DNA of 40,183 nt, from positions 1-40,183 of the forward strand of contig NZ_LAYY01000030.1 in NCBI RefSeq assembly GCF_000986785.1, given 5' to 3'. A program made the position numbers and the translations under genes. Positions 7,492 to 14,853 of the stretch are shown here, piece by piece. Origin of the DNA: Mesobacillus campisalis. GTDB lineage: Bacteria > Bacillota > Bacilli > Bacillales > Cytobacillaceae. The notes under the pieces were generated by a model. The model did no database searches. It saw nothing but the letters and a program-made list of their open reading frames with translations, and was not told the DNA's origin. Positions within the stretch are counted from its first letter, which is position 1, and every line of letters begins with the position of its first letter.

Positions 7492-9315
7492 TTATATCGT
7501 AATTTGTCCTTTTGCTTTTAACACATTCAAGGCCATATAAACGGAAAATACACTTTTTGTGTCGTTCAAATCAAGGTTCAGAATCTCGCTGATCTTCGAT
7601 AACCGGTATCGCAAGCCGCTAATCGACATGCAAAGAGCTTTAGCGGTGTGATTGATATTAATGCCATTCTCTATATAAGCGTATAAAGTTTGTATGAGCT
7701 CCATGTTCTTGTCAGCTTCCAGCAGATCCCCTACTTGTTTGTGGACAAAACGATTGATCAAACTGTCATCGGGGATTTGAAACAGGACACTCTCAATCCC
7801 CAGGTCTTCAAAAAACTGGACTTGTTTTTTCGTGTTTTTTGCTTTTAAAGCAGCCAGCGTTTCATCATATAACATGGAAACCTGGCCGATATTTTCGACC
7901 ACGGAAGAGACACCCACAAAGAAGGTGTACTTGGCGAAACGGCGTGAACAATGCTTTAACAGCTGGTTGATGAACTTTGCCGGCTTCACACACAATTCCT
8001 TAAAGGATGGATATTCAATCAACATGATAATTTTACCGAGTTTTTGGGAAACAATCGCGTTAATCTGCCTTTCCTTGAAAAACAGGTTAATATAACGAAC
8101 CAATTTTTCATTCACTTCGATTTCATGATTCATATCCTCTTTATTGATCTTTCTTTCCATCGTCAGCATCCAGTAGGAATCTTCCGGATTGAATTTGAGA
8201 TAATACGAGAGTTTATATAGTTCTTCTTTCTCAAACCTGCCTTCCAAAATATCGCTTAAAAAATCCCGTCTGATATTTTGCTCGGTATTGATTTTAATAT
8301 TTTCATTCAGAAGGATAATGGATGCGGTGAGCGAAGCCTGGTCGATAATCATATATTCCAGATCATTGGGGATCTGATCCTCATCATATAGAAAAGAACA
8401 ATAACCCTTGATTTGCTGTTCAAAGAAAATAGGTGTTCTAAGTATGCTTTTTCCAGGTGAAACATTGATATAGCTGGTCGCACTCGTGTTCATTTTTTCC
8501 AGGTCAAAATCGATCTCAACACCATCCGACTTCATAATAATCTGGTTGTATTCATTTTCAATAAAAGCAGGCAGTCCTGTTGTTTTATAGAGCAGTTCCA
8601 CTATGGCTTCCAGCCCTTGCTGGGACAGCAGCTTTTCTATCAATTTCCGATGGACTTCATTGGCGGTATTTAAATAGTCCCGTTCTATTTTTAATTTCGC
8701 TGTAATTTCATCCAGTTCCTGAATCATGCTGGAGGATTGGTAATATCGATAGTCGTTGTCAAGCTTGGGGCCCCATTTTTCCATCGGCATACAAATGATT
8801 TCACATTTTTCATGGCCCATTGCCGTACATTTGGTTTCCTTGACAAGAATCGGCTTTTTTAAGACCGTGGACAAATACCCGCCTGCATATCCGCATAGGG
8901 TGTGACATACCGGTTCCTCACTCATAATCCCGCCCTTTAAAAATTCAGCGGCCTCATAGGAATTGAACCAGGAGACATCGATGGATTCCAAGCCTCCCTC
9001 TTCATCAAACTTCATATCATCGATAATGACATCCTCCAGGTATCCATGCAGAATATGCACTTTGGGCCCTACTTGAATCAGTTCGCGTTCATCTTCCCAT
9101 TGAAAAGTGAGCGCTTTCTCTCCATCGCTCACTCCGCAATGCCAGCCATAGCGGGTAAAAATCCCCCTGGTGCGATCCTCTCCGATCGCGGTTACAAGTT
9201 CCTTTTTCAGGGCCGTGATGGCAGTAATAGGAATCGTGATGATACGTTCATAAAAAGTATGTAAAGCCTCATCCTTAGGCAAATCAAAGACATCATTAAT
9301 CAGATTGTTTCTCAC
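7492..9315 (-). CDS. Aromatic-responsive regulator: XylR_N and V4R sensor fused to a PucR-type HTH
   Basis: A 607-aa protein. Residues about 20-115 resemble the aromatic-binding XylR_N domain of XylR/DmpR. Residues 118-180 form a V4R domain with C137, C163, H168, C171 and C175 in the spacing of the DmpR zinc/V4R motif (TKCTAMGHEKCEI). A helix (about 200-225), a GAF-like or diguanylate-cyclase-like middle region and a C-terminal PucR HTH (about 545-605, NHTAKALCMSISGLRYRL) follow. There is no sigma-54 AAA+ module. It probably activates the two flanking operons when the aromatic substrate binds. GTG start behind AGGAGGG. It shares a 340-bp region with the divergent flavin reductase operon. Confidence 0.85.
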   Translation of the reverse strand: MRNNLINDVFDLPKDEALHTFYERIITIPITAITALKKELVTAIGEDRTRGIFTRYGWHCGVSDGEKALTFQWEDERELIQVGPKVHILHGYLEDVIIDDMKFDEEGGLESIDVSWFNSYEAAEFLKGGIMSEEPVCHTLCGYAGGYLSTVLKKPILVKETKCTAMGHEKCEIICMPMEKWGPKLDNDYRYYQSSSMIQELDEITAKLKIERDYLNTANEVHRKLIEKLLSQQGLEAIVELLYKTTGLPAFIENEYNQIIMKSDGVEIDFDLEKMNTSATSYINVSPGKSILRTPIFFEQQIKGYCSFLYDEDQIPNDLEYMIIDQASLTASIILLNENIKINTEQNIRRDFLSDILEGRFEKEELYKLSYYLKFNPEDSYWMLTMERKINKEDMNHEIEVNEKLVRYINLFFKERQINAIVSQKLGKIIMLIEYPSFKELCVKPAKFINQLLKHCSRRFAKYTFFVGVSSVVENIGQVSMLYDETLAALKAKNTKKQVQFFEDLGIESVLFQIPDDSLINRFVHKQVGDLLEADKNMELIQTLYAYIENGININHTAKALCMSISGLRYRLSKISEILNLDLNDTKSVFSVYMALNVLKAKGQITI

Positions 9316-9655
9316 GTATATTCACCCTCCTAAATGGTTGTAGCGAAATAACACTTATGAAACAGTTTTTATACTTTTCACACTAAAAATAAAGAAAACT
9401 TGCTATAAATTGTATGATTCTTCCTGCATTCACAAGTGTTACGATGTAGGTGTTCAATCCCGGTGCCAGGGATAGGCTAGAAGGGTTTAAGGACTAGGCT
9501 GCTTTGCTGTCTTTTGAGAACGGTTACATTTTAAATGTCTAGTATTTAAAATATTCCGATTTCTCTTCTAAGTTAAAAAAGATTATAACACAGAGATAGT
9601 AAAAAAGAGAAATGAACAGGTATGGATCATGCAAAACAATTAGGAGGTTTTTAAC
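9316..9655. promoter_or_regulatory. Divergent control region between the regulator and the flavin reductase operon
   Basis: 340 bp without a gene. TAACACTTATG (9349-9359) and CACAAGTGTTA (9431-9441) are near-perfect inverted copies about 82 bp apart. A perfect 25-bp palindrome is at 9528-9552. A weak promoter, TTCTCT-17-TATAAC, is at 9561-9589. The stretch 9440-9520 contains the short stem ATCCC/GGGAT and repeated TAGGCT, with no clear assignment. Confidence 0.5.
9528..9552. promoter_or_regulatory. 25-bp palindrome, likely activator site
   Basis: Arms ATTTTAAAT and ATTTAAAAT are exact reverse complements around a 7-bp centre GTCTAGT. The centre lies about 56 bp upstream of the predicted start site of the flavin reductase operon, a typical activator position. 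Confidence 0.5.
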
Positions 9656-10132
9656 ATGGATAATCGCTTATTCAGAGATGCAATGGGAAAGTTTGCGACA
9701 GGAGTAACTGTCATTTTAACGGAGACAGATGGTGATCCCCACGGCATGACAGCCAATGCGTTTATGTCTGTATCACTTGACCCAAAATTAGTTGTGATTT
9801 CCATTAAGGAAAATGCACGCATGCTCTCGAAAATTCAGGAATCTAAAAAGTTCTCGGTGAATATTTTAGCAGCACAGCAAGAGGACATCTCCATGATTTT
9901 TGCCGGACAGCTTAAAGACCAGCAGGTTTCTTTTGGCCGTCTGGCCGATATGCCTGTTATCCCGGATGCATTGGCACAGGTAGCCTGTGAGGTTTCAGCG
10001 GAATACGTAGAAGGAGATCATACTTTATTTATCGGGAGAGTAAAAGATATCAAGCTTGAAGATGGCAATCCATTATTATATTTTGCTGGCAGATATCGTA
10101 ACCTGGAAGATTTGGCAGAAGTATCAAACTAG
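9656..10132 (+). CDS. Flavin reductase, partner of the group D monooxygenase
   Basis: A 158-aa protein of the flavin_reduct (HpaC-like) family. The N-terminal FRDAMGKFATGVTVILTE (about residues 5-22) and HGMTANAFMSVSLDPKLVVISI (about 29-50) are the flavin-binding signatures of two-component monooxygenase reductases. The length matches stand-alone HpaC-type reductases. It would use NAD(P)H to make free reduced FAD or FMN, which diffuses to the monooxygenase at 6006. ATG start with AGGAGG 8 nt upstream. It is the first gene of a three-gene operon with the FAD synthetase (25-bp gap) and the hydratase. Pairing it with the oxygenase across the regulator is inference from context. Confidence 0.87.
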   Translation: MDNRLFRDAMGKFATGVTVILTETDGDPHGMTANAFMSVSLDPKLVVISIKENARMLSKIQESKKFSVNILAAQQEDISMIFAGQLKDQQVSFGRLADMPVIPDALAQVACEVSAEYVEGDHTLFIGRVKDIKLEDGNPLLYFAGRYRNLEDLAEVSN

Positions 10133-10157
10133 ATTACACAAGAGAGGCAGGGTGCTG

Positions 10158-10973
10158 ATGAAGACAATATTCATGAACGCGCAAAACTTGCCGTCGGTCC
10201 AAAAGCAAGCCACACCGTGCGTAATGGCTCTAGGTTATTTTGATGGCGTGCATCTAGGGCATCAGCAAGTAATCCAGCATGCCTATGAAGAAGCAAAACG
10301 CCGAGGTCTGCCGCTCGCATTGATGAGTTTTCGCCCCCACCCTATTTTTGTCTTATCTGGCGGGAAACGCTTGGTTCCCCATTTAACAACACTTTGCCAG
10401 AAACAAAAAATATTGGCCAAATTAGGCGTGGATCTATTTTACCTAGTGGAATTCACCCCTAAATTCGCAAAGCTTTCACCTCAAAAGTTCGTCCAGGACT
10501 ACTTGCTTGGCCTGGAGGTGACACATGCGGTGGCAGGGTTTGATTTTTCCTACGGGGCAAAAGGATCGGCAAGGCTCAACCAAATTCCGGCTGACTCAGA
10601 TGGCTTGATTACCGTCACAGAGGTGGATTGCCTTGCTCATCAAGGGGAGAAAATCAGTTCAACGGCCATCCGCCAAAGACTGCTTTCCGCAAAGGTCGAT
10701 GAAATACGCCATTTCCTTGGCAAGGATTATTTCGTAAAGACAACATGGAACGGCCATAAATTTATGCTGATTGAAGATACCATGCTGCCTGCTCCTGGAA
10801 TCTATGAAGCAGAGCTGGAAGGTCCGGATCGTATTTTAAAAAGCATCATTTTAGTAGATGAGCAAGGCGAACTGCACCCTTTAGAATCCAAAGCGAACCT
10901 ATTAAGAGGTACGATCATAATACATTTGTTAAGACAAGTTAAAACATCCTTGTCTTCCCAAACTTTTTCATAA
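10158..10973 (+). CDS. Stand-alone FAD synthetase (FMN adenylyltransferase), RibF paralogue without a kinase domain
   Basis: A 271-aa protein from the ATG at 10158. The upstream extension of the frame overlaps the flavin reductase and has no Shine-Dalgarno site. The nucleotidyltransferase signature is FDGVHLGH (H32 and H35), followed by SFRPHP and the C-terminal adenylyltransferase motif ISSTAIRQRLL. Normal RibF is about 310-320 aa and ends in a riboflavin kinase domain. Here only about 85 residues remain and the kinase motif with its PTAN core is absent, leaving an APGIYEAEL remnant. It should convert FMN plus ATP to FAD. Its place between the flavin reductase and the hydratase suggests it supplies FAD to the hydroxylase. 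Confidence 0.82.
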   Translation: MKTIFMNAQNLPSVQKQATPCVMALGYFDGVHLGHQQVIQHAYEEAKRRGLPLALMSFRPHPIFVLSGGKRLVPHLTTLCQKQKILAKLGVDLFYLVEFTPKFAKLSPQKFVQDYLLGLEVTHAVAGFDFSYGAKGSARLNQIPADSDGLITVTEVDCLAHQGEKISSTAIRQRLLSAKVDEIRHFLGKDYFVKTTWNGHKFMLIEDTMLPAPGIYEAELEGPDRILKSIILVDEQGELHPLESKANLLRGTIIIHLLRQVKTSLSSQTFS

Positions 10974-10987
10974 AAGGGGGTAATTCT

Positions 10988-11776
10988 TTGACAAACGTGA
11001 TCCTATCTAAGGCTGTCCAGCTTCTGGATGATGCCTATGAAAAGCATCAATCAATTCCGGTCCCGCTCTCTACAAAAGATCCATCACTGACCGTAGAGGA
11101 TGCGTACAAAATCCAGATTCAGCGGATTGAGAAAGCCACAAGCGGAGGCGACCATATTACCGGAAAGAAAATCGGCTTAACTTCATTGGCGATGCAAAAC
11201 CTCCTCTGTGTCGACCAGCCAGACTATGGGCATCTTTTGCAATCGATGGAGGTTCCAAATGGGGGGATCGTCTCCCTAAGCACACTTTTCCAGCCGAAGA
11301 TTGAGGGCGAAATCGCCTTTGTGCTGAAACAAGATCTAACCGGTCCAAATGTGTCGGCAGAGAGTGTTTTAGCCGCCACCGATTATGTCATCCCTGCGAT
11401 TGAAATTGTGGACAGCCGGATTAAAGACTGGAAAATAAAACTGGTGGATACAGTGGCTGACAATGCATCCTGCGGGTTATATGTCCTCGGAACCAACAAA
11501 GTTAAACTCAGCGATGTGGACCTAAAATCTGTTCATATGAAACTATTGAAAAATAGTGAAGCCGTCAATGAAGGCAGCAGCACCGATGTATTGGGTGATC
11601 CCGCTCTCTGTGTAGCATGGCTCGCCAATAAGCTGCACGAATACGGGGTATCATTAAAAGCCGGTGAAGTAATCTTATCCGGAGCCCTGTCGGAAGCGGT
11701 TGAAGCAAAACCTGGTGATCAGTTCACTGCCTCCTTCAGTACACTTGGTGAAGCGAGTGTTCAGTTCAGTCAATAA
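10988..11776 (+). CDS. 2-hydroxypenta-2,4-dienoate hydratase (2-oxopent-4-enoate hydratase)
   Basis: A 262-aa protein of the MhpD/XylJ-type hydratase family, within the fumarylacetoacetate hydrolase superfamily. KIGLTSLAMQ (about residues 60-69), the metal-binding EGEIAFVL (about 106-113) and IEIVDSRIKDWKIKLVDTVADNAS (about 138-161, split here as IEIVDSRIKDWKI and DTVADNAS) are typical. It adds water to the dienoate released by the hydrolase at 4060, giving 4-hydroxy-2-oxopentanoate. TTG start behind a G-run (AAAAGGGGG). It is the last gene of the operon with the flavin reductase and FAD synthetase. The next enzymes, aldolase and acylating aldehyde dehydrogenase, do not follow. Confidence 0.87.
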   Translation: MTNVILSKAVQLLDDAYEKHQSIPVPLSTKDPSLTVEDAYKIQIQRIEKATSGGDHITGKKIGLTSLAMQNLLCVDQPDYGHLLQSMEVPNGGIVSLSTLFQPKIEGEIAFVLKQDLTGPNVSAESVLAATDYVIPAIEIVDSRIKDWKIKLVDTVADNASCGLYVLGTNKVKLSDVDLKSVHMKLLKNSEAVNEGSSTDVLGDPALCVAWLANKLHEYGVSLKAGEVILSGALSEAVEAKPGDQFTASFSTLGEASVQFSQ

Positions 11777-11924
11777 CGGTCTTTTTTAAGGGACACATTT
11801 CCTCTGGCAATCAGGCTAAAGATTCTGTTGCACTTATAACCTTCCTCTTACTGTGTAATTTTGATTTCCCTGGTATTTTTCCTTCCCGATTATTGAAAAA
11901 TAAGGGAATGAAAAGAGGTGCAAC

Positions 11925-12092
11925 ATGAAAGAAAAAGGAGAACCGCAATTCAAAAGTGGCCAATCAGTAAACGACGAATTTAAGGGATATTACGGGATGG
12001 ATCCGGAGATGAGCCTTCAATCTGTTAACTTCGCTACGACGGAAAATCCCTACCTGAATGAGCATTTTCAGGAGGATCCCAAGGATGAATAA
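11925..12092 (+). CDS. Small hypothetical protein, 55 aa
   Basis: ATG behind AAAAGAGGTG opens a 55-codon frame with a bacillus-like codon pattern, ending in TAA 22 bp before a perfect terminator. The peptide is hydrophilic and acidic (MKEKGEPQFKSG at the start, EDPKDE at the end), has no membrane segment and contains the motif GYYGMDPE. I do not recognise the family. The dedicated ribosome binding site and terminator argue that it is expressed, possibly as a spore- or stress-associated small protein, but nothing in the sequence proves a role. Confidence 0.55.
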   Translation: MKEKGEPQFKSGQSVNDEFKGYYGMDPEMSLQSVNFATTENPYLNEHFQEDPKDE

Positions 12093-12114
12093 GTGAGTTT
12101 TGTGCATTCTGCTG

Positions 12115-12149
12115 AAAAAACAGAAGAGAAACGTCTCTTCTGTTTTTTT
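12115..12149 (+). terminator. Terminator of the 55-aa protein gene
   Basis: AAAAAACAGAAGAGA pairs with TCTCTTCTGTTTTTT around the loop AACG, followed by further T. Confidence 0.9.
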
Positions 12150-12254
12150 ATGTGCAGTCCCACTTTCCCCTCTCCTGCTCATCACTTAATTTTGACGATA
12201 ACCCCCTCTTCCAATAAGATAAAAATAGAAAACCTGAATGTTAGGATGAACAAA

Positions 12255-12938
12255 ATGAAAATCTTATTGGTCGAAGATGACCGGACCATCGCTTCGGGAT
12301 TGGAGTACTCACTCAATCAGGAGGAGTATGAAACCGTGCTTTGCCATGATGCCGCCTCTGCAAAAGAAATGATTCAGAATCAAATCGACGAAATCGACTT
12401 ATGCCTGTTTGACCTAAATCTTCCTGATGGCAGCGGGTACGACTTATGTGCGCTCGTGAAAAAACGGCGGGATATTCCGGTCATCTTTTTAACTGCCTTT
12501 GATGATGAAGTGAACGTCGTCATGGGCCTCGATATGGGAGCGGATGATTATATCACCAAGCCTTTTCGCATCCGCGAACTGGTTTCGAGGATTAAATCCG
12601 TCCTCCGCCGTTACCATCGCCAGACACTGCCGCAAAACACCATTGAAATCGGGAATATTCAAATCAACACACTCGAAGGAAAGGTGAACAAACGGGGCAC
12701 GGAAGTTTTGTTGACGGCCCTGGAGTACCGGCTTTTCCTTATTTTCGCCAACCACATTGGACAGGTCCTCACAAGGGCGCAGCTGCTGGACCGCATTTGG
12801 GATGTCGCCGGAGATTTTGTCAACGACAACACCTTGACCGTTTATATTAAAAGATTGCGGGAGAAGCTGGAAGACGACCCGCAAAACCCGACGCTGATCA
12901 AGACCATACGCGGCATGGGCTATAAGGTTGGTGACTAA
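12255..12938 (+). CDS. OmpR/PhoB-family response regulator
   Basis: A 227-aa protein from the ATG at 12255, with AGGAT upstream; the longer frame to 12093 runs through the preceding terminator and is rejected. The receiver domain (about 1-115) has the acidic pair in VEDD, the phospho-acceptor D53 (LCLFDLNLPDG) and the conserved lysine in ITKPFRI. The winged-helix output domain (about 125-226) ends in TLTVYIKRLREKLEDDPQNP and IRGMGYKVG, standard for OmpR-type regulators. It is followed directly by its histidine kinase and an ABC transporter. It probably activates the transporter through the 11-bp-spaced repeats at 14094-14121. Confidence 0.92.
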   Translation: MKILLVEDDRTIASGLEYSLNQEEYETVLCHDAASAKEMIQNQIDEIDLCLFDLNLPDGSGYDLCALVKKRRDIPVIFLTAFDDEVNVVMGLDMGADDYITKPFRIRELVSRIKSVLRRYHRQTLPQNTIEIGNIQINTLEGKVNKRGTEVLLTALEYRLFLIFANHIGQVLTRAQLLDRIWDVAGDFVNDNTLTVYIKRLREKLEDDPQNPTLIKTIRGMGYKVGD

Positions 12939-12939
12939 G

Positions 12940-13944
12940 TTGCTCCGCAATCGGGAAGTTCAAGTTCTGTTAACCATTCTGCTTTTGATTAGTCTAATCG
13001 GCTTTAGTTTGGCAGCCATTTCTGTTTCCATGCTCGGTGCCGCTTTGGTGCTTATAGTCGCCATCCTTCTGATTGGCTGCGCGCTGGTTTTCACCAAATG
13101 GCGTTATCGGGAGGTTGAAAAGCTTTCAGGATACCTGCAGCAAATCAGCAATGGGAATTTTAAGCTGGACGTTCGTGACAACCATGAAGGAGAGTTAAGC
13201 CTCCTGAAAAGCCAGATCTATAAGGTGACTAGAATGCTTTCTGAGCAAAGAGCGCTTCTGGTCGAGGATAAGACAAAATTGTCCAATGCGATTTCCGATA
13301 TCTCCCACCAGTTAAAAACCCCTCTTACCTCGATGATGGTGATGGCCGATTTGCTGCGGGACAATTCCCTGGAAGATGCAAAGCGGGCAGAATTCACCCG
13401 CAATCTTCAAGTCCAGCTGGAACGCATGGAATGGCTTGTTTCTTCATTATTAAAGCTTTCAAAAATCGATGCTGGAACGATTGCGTTTAAAAAGGAAAAG
13501 GTATTGGTGGGTCCCCTCGTCCGTAAAGCGATCGAGCCGCTTCTGGTTCCCATGGATATAAAAATGCAAAGGCTGTCGGTCAATGGTGATGAGAATGCCG
13601 CATTTATTGGGGATTTCAACTGGTCCGCAGAAGCGCTCATCAATATCATAAAAAACTGTGTCGAGCATACAGGCGAAGGCGGCGAAATCCGGATTACGTT
13701 TTCGGAGAATGCCCTGTACACAGAGATTGAGATTGGTGATAACGGAAAGGGAATCGCCAAAGAGGATCTCCCCTACATATTCAAACGGTTTTATAAGGGC
13801 AAAAACGCTAGTGATGACAGCGTCGGAATTGGCCTGGCGATGGCCCACAGCATCATCGCAAGCCAGCAAGGCGATATTGTCGTTAAAAGTGAAAAAGGTG
13901 CTGGGACAACGTTTCAGATTAAATTTTATAAGCAGGTGATTTAG
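12940..13944 (+). CDS. Sensor histidine kinase with minimal extracellular loop
   Basis: About 334 aa from the TTG at 12940, chosen because GGTGA stands 5 nt upstream; it starts right after the regulator stop. Two membrane helices (about 8-28 and 32-52) are joined by only a few residues, as in intramembrane-sensing kinases of the BceS kind. A HAMP-like linker follows. The H-box is ISHQLKTPLT with H123, then the N-box (INIIKNCVEHT), G1 (DNGKGI), F-box (IFKRFYKG) and G2 (GIGLAMA). With so little sensing surface it probably reads the state of the neighbouring transporter or the membrane. It phosphorylates the regulator encoded just upstream. Confidence 0.9.
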   Translation: MLRNREVQVLLTILLLISLIGFSLAAISVSMLGAALVLIVAILLIGCALVFTKWRYREVEKLSGYLQQISNGNFKLDVRDNHEGELSLLKSQIYKVTRMLSEQRALLVEDKTKLSNAISDISHQLKTPLTSMMVMADLLRDNSLEDAKRAEFTRNLQVQLERMEWLVSSLLKLSKIDAGTIAFKKEKVLVGPLVRKAIEPLLVPMDIKMQRLSVNGDENAAFIGDFNWSAEALINIIKNCVEHTGEGGEIRITFSENALYTEIEIGDNGKGIAKEDLPYIFKRFYKGKNASDDSVGIGLAMAHSIIASQQGDIVVKSEKGAGTTFQIKFYKQVI

Positions 13945-14093
13945 GGGTTGAGAGTCGTGATGTTGTTTGGTGTGATTATTCGGACAACTCCCGAAGAAAA
14001 GCTGGGCGACCTGTCCGAATCACCCCGGCACTGCAACCATCCCCCCCTTCTATCCGAAGAACCCCATCCCTCCCCTCCCAAAGTGAATAAACT

Positions 14094-14121
14094 GTCACTT
14101 AACAGTCACTTTAAAGTCATA
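14094..14121 (+). promoter_or_regulatory. Three 11-bp-spaced direct repeats, likely response-regulator boxes
   Basis: GTCACT at 14094, GTCACT at 14105 and GTCATA at 14116 are exactly 11 bp apart, one helical turn, which is the usual geometry for OmpR-family regulators. They end 9 bp before a TATACT -10 (14131-14136) and replace a recognisable -35. The transporter operon follows. Confidence 0.55.
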
Positions 14122-14130
14122 CTGGCCTCT

Positions 14131-14136
14131 TATACT
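14131..14136 (+). promoter_or_regulatory. -10 element of the ABC transporter operon
   Basis: TATACT with no matching -35 at 17 bp; activation through the adjacent 11-bp repeats is inferred. The start site would be near 14143, about 27 bp before the ATG. Confidence 0.5.
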
Positions 14137-14169
14137 GACCTCATAGAAGAAATTAACGGAGGTTTTCAT

Positions 14170-14853
14170 ATGAATATAGTTGAAGTTAAAAATCTATCGA
14201 AGGTGTATGGCAAAGGCGAAACAGCGGTCAAAGCGCTTGATGATGTATCTTTTTCCGTGAAAAAAGGCGAATTTGTCTGCATCATCGGCCCTTCCGGCTC
14301 TGGAAAATCCACTTTGCTCCATATGCTTGGCGGCGTCGATCGGCCAACGAGCGGAAAGGTGCTCATTGATCAGACTGATATTTATAACCTGAATGAAACA
14401 CAGCTTGCAATTTTCAGGCGCAGGCAAATCGGCTTGATTTATCAATTTTATAATCTGATACCTATTTTAACCGTCGAAGAAAATATGACGCTGCCGATGC
14501 TTTTGGATGAGCAAAAAGTGGATCCCAGCCATCTTAAAAGAATTGTCGACATTCTCGGATTGACCAATCGTCTTTCCCACCTGCCGAACCAGCTTTCAGG
14601 CGGTCAGCAGCAGCGCGTCTCGATAGGCAGGGCGCTGATCAGCAACCCTGCGATTATCCTTGCCGACGAGCCGACAGGCAATCTCGATAGCAAAAATAGT
14701 GAAGAAATCATGGAACTGCTTAAAATGTTCAACAAAACCTACAATCAAACGCTGATTGTGATCACGCATGATGAACGCATCGCCCTTCAGGCGGACCGCA
14801 TCATCTCCATTGAAGACGGAAAGGTTGCCAAAGATGAGGTGACCCGGCCGTGA
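14170..14853 (+). CDS. ABC transporter ATP-binding protein (MacB/LolD type)
   Basis: A 227-aa ATPase from the ATG at 14170 behind GGAGG; the frame is open further up but without a start signal. Walker A is GPSGSGKST, the Q-loop lies in YQFYNLI, the ABC signature is LSGGQQQRV, Walker B is AIILADEPTGNLDSKNS and the switch histidine is in VITHDERI. The family (LolD/MacB/BceA-like) powers FtsX-type permeases in extruding or removing amphipathic peptides or lipids. Its stop overlaps the GTG start of the permease gene, so the two are translationally coupled. It lies downstream of a two-component system that probably controls it. Confidence 0.92.
   Translation: MNIVEVKNLSKVYGKGETAVKALDDVSFSVKKGEFVCIIGPSGSGKSTLLHMLGGVDRPTSGKVLIDQTDIYNLNETQLAIFRRRQIGLIYQFYNLIPILTVEENMTLPMLLDEQKVDPSHLKRIVDILGLTNRLSHLPNQLSGGQQQRVSIGRALISNPAIILADEPTGNLDSKNSEEIMELLKMFNKTYNQTLIVITHDERIALQADRIISIEDGKVAKDEVTRP

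Noticed and set aside
9431-9520. tRNA-like T-arm sequence GTTCAATCCCGG
   Set aside because: No matching acceptor stem, D-arm or anticodon arm could be found on either strand.
12093-12254. N-terminal extension of the response regulator frame
   Set aside because: It runs through a perfect transcription terminator and has no ribosome binding site; receiver domains begin at the MKILLVEDD position.
13948-14169. N-terminal extension of the ABC ATPase frame
   Set aside because: It covers the promoter and 11-bp repeats; the ATPase family starts at MNIVEVKNLSKVYG behind GGAGG.
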